Positions 62,690-64,000 of a stretch of 64,000 nt of DNA are shown here, one piece after another (within the stretch, counting starts at the first letter, position 1; the number at the start of each line of letters is the position of its first letter). This DNA comes from Paenibacillus sp. FJAT-26967. Lineage in GTDB: Bacteria > Bacillota > Bacilli > Paenibacillales > NBRC-103111. Location: contig NZ_LMXH01000002.1 in assembly GCF_001541095.1 (NCBI RefSeq), forward strand, positions 301,350-365,349. Direction: 5' to 3'. Below the pieces are notes generated by a model. It did no database searches, was not told the origin of the DNA, and saw nothing but the letters and a program-made list of their open reading frames with translations. The translations under genes were made by a program, and so were the position numbers.

Positions 62690-63866
62690 CGAGCTTCTGG
62701 TCCGCTTAGGGATCAAATCGTTGATTGAGTGGGAACAACACGGTTTTACGTACCTGGGAGACGCACCCGACGGCGAGAAAGCGCTTGAGCTGATGCAGCA
62801 TGAGGCTCCGGACATTCTGTTGACAGACATTGTCATGCCCAGAATGAACGGTCTTGAACTCATTGACAGAGTGAAGCTGCTCTACCCGGATATGCTGATC
62901 ATCGTACTCAGCAGTCATAATGAATTTGATTATGTACGCAAGGCGATGAAGCTCGGTGTCGAGGATTATATTCTGAAGACATCCCTGAAGCCGTCCGAGC
63001 TCCTGGATATTCTGGTAGAGACATCGAAGAAGATAGCAAGGAAGCGGGAACAGCCCGCAGTAGATCCGAATCAGGAGAGACGGGCGGTTTCCCGGGAAGA
63101 AGCTGCCGGCCGCAAGCTGAGCTTATGGCTGGCAAGATGTAACGGACAGGCTGGCGAACTTCAGGAGCAGTCCGAACCGGAGGAGGAGCTGCCGCCGGGC
63201 AGCTTCTTCCTGCTGCTTCAGCCGCAGCAGCTGCGCGAAGGAGTGCCGGAAGCGTCCGCGATGCAGATGCTGTCTCACCTCTTTCAGTCGGAGCTCGGTG
63301 ATCTGCTGGCATGCGCGCCTTTGGAGACGGGGCATAAGCATGAAATGATTCTGCTGATCAACGGCCCGGCAGATCAAACGCCCGATCCGGCTCTTCTTGC
63401 CGCTAATCTGGCCAGCTCGTCGAACCGGCTGCTTGGCATAACGCTGAATGTTGCGGTCAGCGGTGCCTTTAGCAGCTGGCACGAATTCAGCAGAGCTTAT
63501 GCGCAGGCGAGAGAAGAGATCTCTAATCATCGTGTCCGGGAAACGAACCGGGACGATATCAAACGTCTGCTGGATTACATGAAGGAGAACTACGCTCAAG
63601 ATATTTCGCTTAAGCAAGCGGCGGAGATGATCAACATTAGCGAGAGTTACCTGAGTTATATTTTCAAGAAGGAAACCGGGACAGGCTTCACCGACTGTCT
63701 GAATATGCTCCGAATCGACAAGGCCGCGCACAGTCTGCTGCATACTCATCTGCCCATTTACGAGATTTCCCTTCAAGTGGGGTATGAGAATATTAATTAT
63801 TTCGGGCGTATCTTCAAGAAAATCAAAGGCGTAAGTCCTCAGAAATACCGGAATCAATTTAAGTAA
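62661..63866 (+). CDS. Response regulator with AraC-type DNA-binding domain (YesN type)
   Basis: 401 residues. Receiver domain (residues 1-120) with acidic pocket MLVDDE, phospho-acceptor Asp in ILLTDIVMPRMNG and Lys in ILKTSLKP. A middle region of about 160 residues precedes two AraC helix-turn-helices at the C-terminus (DISLKQAAEMINISESYLSY, EISLQVGYENINYFGRIF). Target is often a nearby sugar ABC operon; here an insertion sequence seems to follow, so the partner genes may be further on. Confidence 0.92.
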   Translation: MTFKVMLVDDELLVRLGIKSLIEWEQHGFTYLGDAPDGEKALELMQHEAPDILLTDIVMPRMNGLELIDRVKLLYPDMLIIVLSSHNEFDYVRKAMKLGVEDYILKTSLKPSELLDILVETSKKIARKREQPAVDPNQERRAVSREEAAGRKLSLWLARCNGQAGELQEQSEPEEELPPGSFFLLLQPQQLREGVPEASAMQMLSHLFQSELGDLLACAPLETGHKHEMILLINGPADQTPDPALLAANLASSSNRLLGITLNVAVSGAFSSWHEFSRAYAQAREEISNHRVRETNRDDIKRLLDYMKENYAQDISLKQAAEMINISESYLSYIFKKETGTGFTDCLNMLRIDKAAHSLLHTHLPIYEISLQVGYENINYFGRIFKKIKGVSPQKYRNQFK

Positions 63867-63897
63867 TCGGATAGATGGAAAGAAAGAAAAGCCGGCT

Positions 63898-64000
63898 TTT
63901 CGGGACTGACCCCGTAATGTGAGACAAAACAAAACACCTTCAAGAAAATGCTTCATGTCGTAAGATATGGAGGACAACTTTGGAGGTGTTTTTGCATTGG
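63898..64000 (+). mobile_element. Left end of an IS3-family (IS150-like) insertion sequence, cut by window edge
   Basis: 32 bases after the regulator stop comes GGGACTGACCCCGTAATGTG followed by AGACAAAACA. The TGACCCC...AGACA pattern is typical of terminal repeats of IS150-type elements. A GGAGGTG site and a possible TTG start for the first transposase ORF lie at 63981-63999. The remaining element is beyond the window, so this is by pattern only. A GAAAAG-CCGG-CTTTTC hairpin just before it may end the yesMN transcript. Confidence 0.45.

Noticed and set aside
1..64000. CRISPR arrays, tRNA, rRNA, prophage modules, replication origin
   Set aside because: None seen: no regular spaced repeats, no cloverleaf or rRNA core sequence, no phage structural genes, no DnaA-box cluster.

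Overview
The window looks like a chromosomal stretch from an endospore-forming, low-to-mid GC Bacillota, most like Paenibacillus or a close relative. The signs are ParE/ParC and glg genes of Firmicutes type, strong Shine-Dalgarno sites with many TTG/GTG starts, an S-layer-homology (SLH) surface protein, DUF1657/DUF421 genes of the kind seen near spoVA loci, a YesM/YesN-type two-component pair, and many hairpin-plus-T-run terminators. No rRNA, tRNA or CRISPR array was seen. Species identity is inference.

Layout. 1-2.4 kb: tail of an ABC exporter, a membrane acyltransferase and a decayed lipoprotein gene on the minus strand. 2.4-9.8 kb: SGNH hydrolase, ABC-2 exporter pair, parE and parC. 9.8-12.4 kb: a 55-residue ORF, an unexplained structured stretch, a MarR regulator, and convergent RNA-modification genes. 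12.6-20.3 kb: glycogen operon glgB-glgC-glgD, ending in one gene that fuses glycogen synthase to a GH13 alpha-glucosidase. 20.6-28 kb: small housekeeping and envelope genes (Nudix, cupin, a two-gene L,D-transpeptidase unit, HAD, YitT-like, DUF421, DUF1657, small membrane proteins). 28-34.5 kb: secreted GHL10-like protein, a 1202-residue SpoIID/LytB-SLH protein, and a small secreted protein. 35-42.8 kb: purine permease, aldehyde dehydrogenase, a frameshifted Nudix gene and a marR-MFS operon with a perfect 20-bp palindrome. 43-53.7 kb: an amino-sugar (MurNAc) recycling cluster. 53.8-60.5 kb: an SDR with a long folded leader, a CcdA-like membrane protein, feoA with a split feoB, and small ORFs. 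60.9-64 kb: YesM/YesN-type pair, then what looks like the left end of an IS3-family element.

How the genes fit together. The clearest system is wall-sugar salvage: an RpiR/MurR-type regulator, a sugar ABC importer with its own ATPase, NamZ (exo-N-acetylmuramidase family, here without an evident signal peptide), AnmK, MurQ and a MurK-like kinase. The dyad TGAAAT-N3-ATTTCA lies on the -35/spacer of the promoter in front of murR. The same dyad occurs twice, 31 bp apart, upstream of the distant SpoIID/LytB-SLH gene, with one copy in exactly the same position relative to its promoter. SpoIID-family enzymes cut glycan to anhydro-MurNAc ends and AnmK consumes anhydro-MurNAc, so a common regulon is plausible. 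That shared operator, the GlgA-GH13 fusion, the DUF1657-like tail on the DUF421 protein and the structured leader before the SDR gene are the main points to follow.
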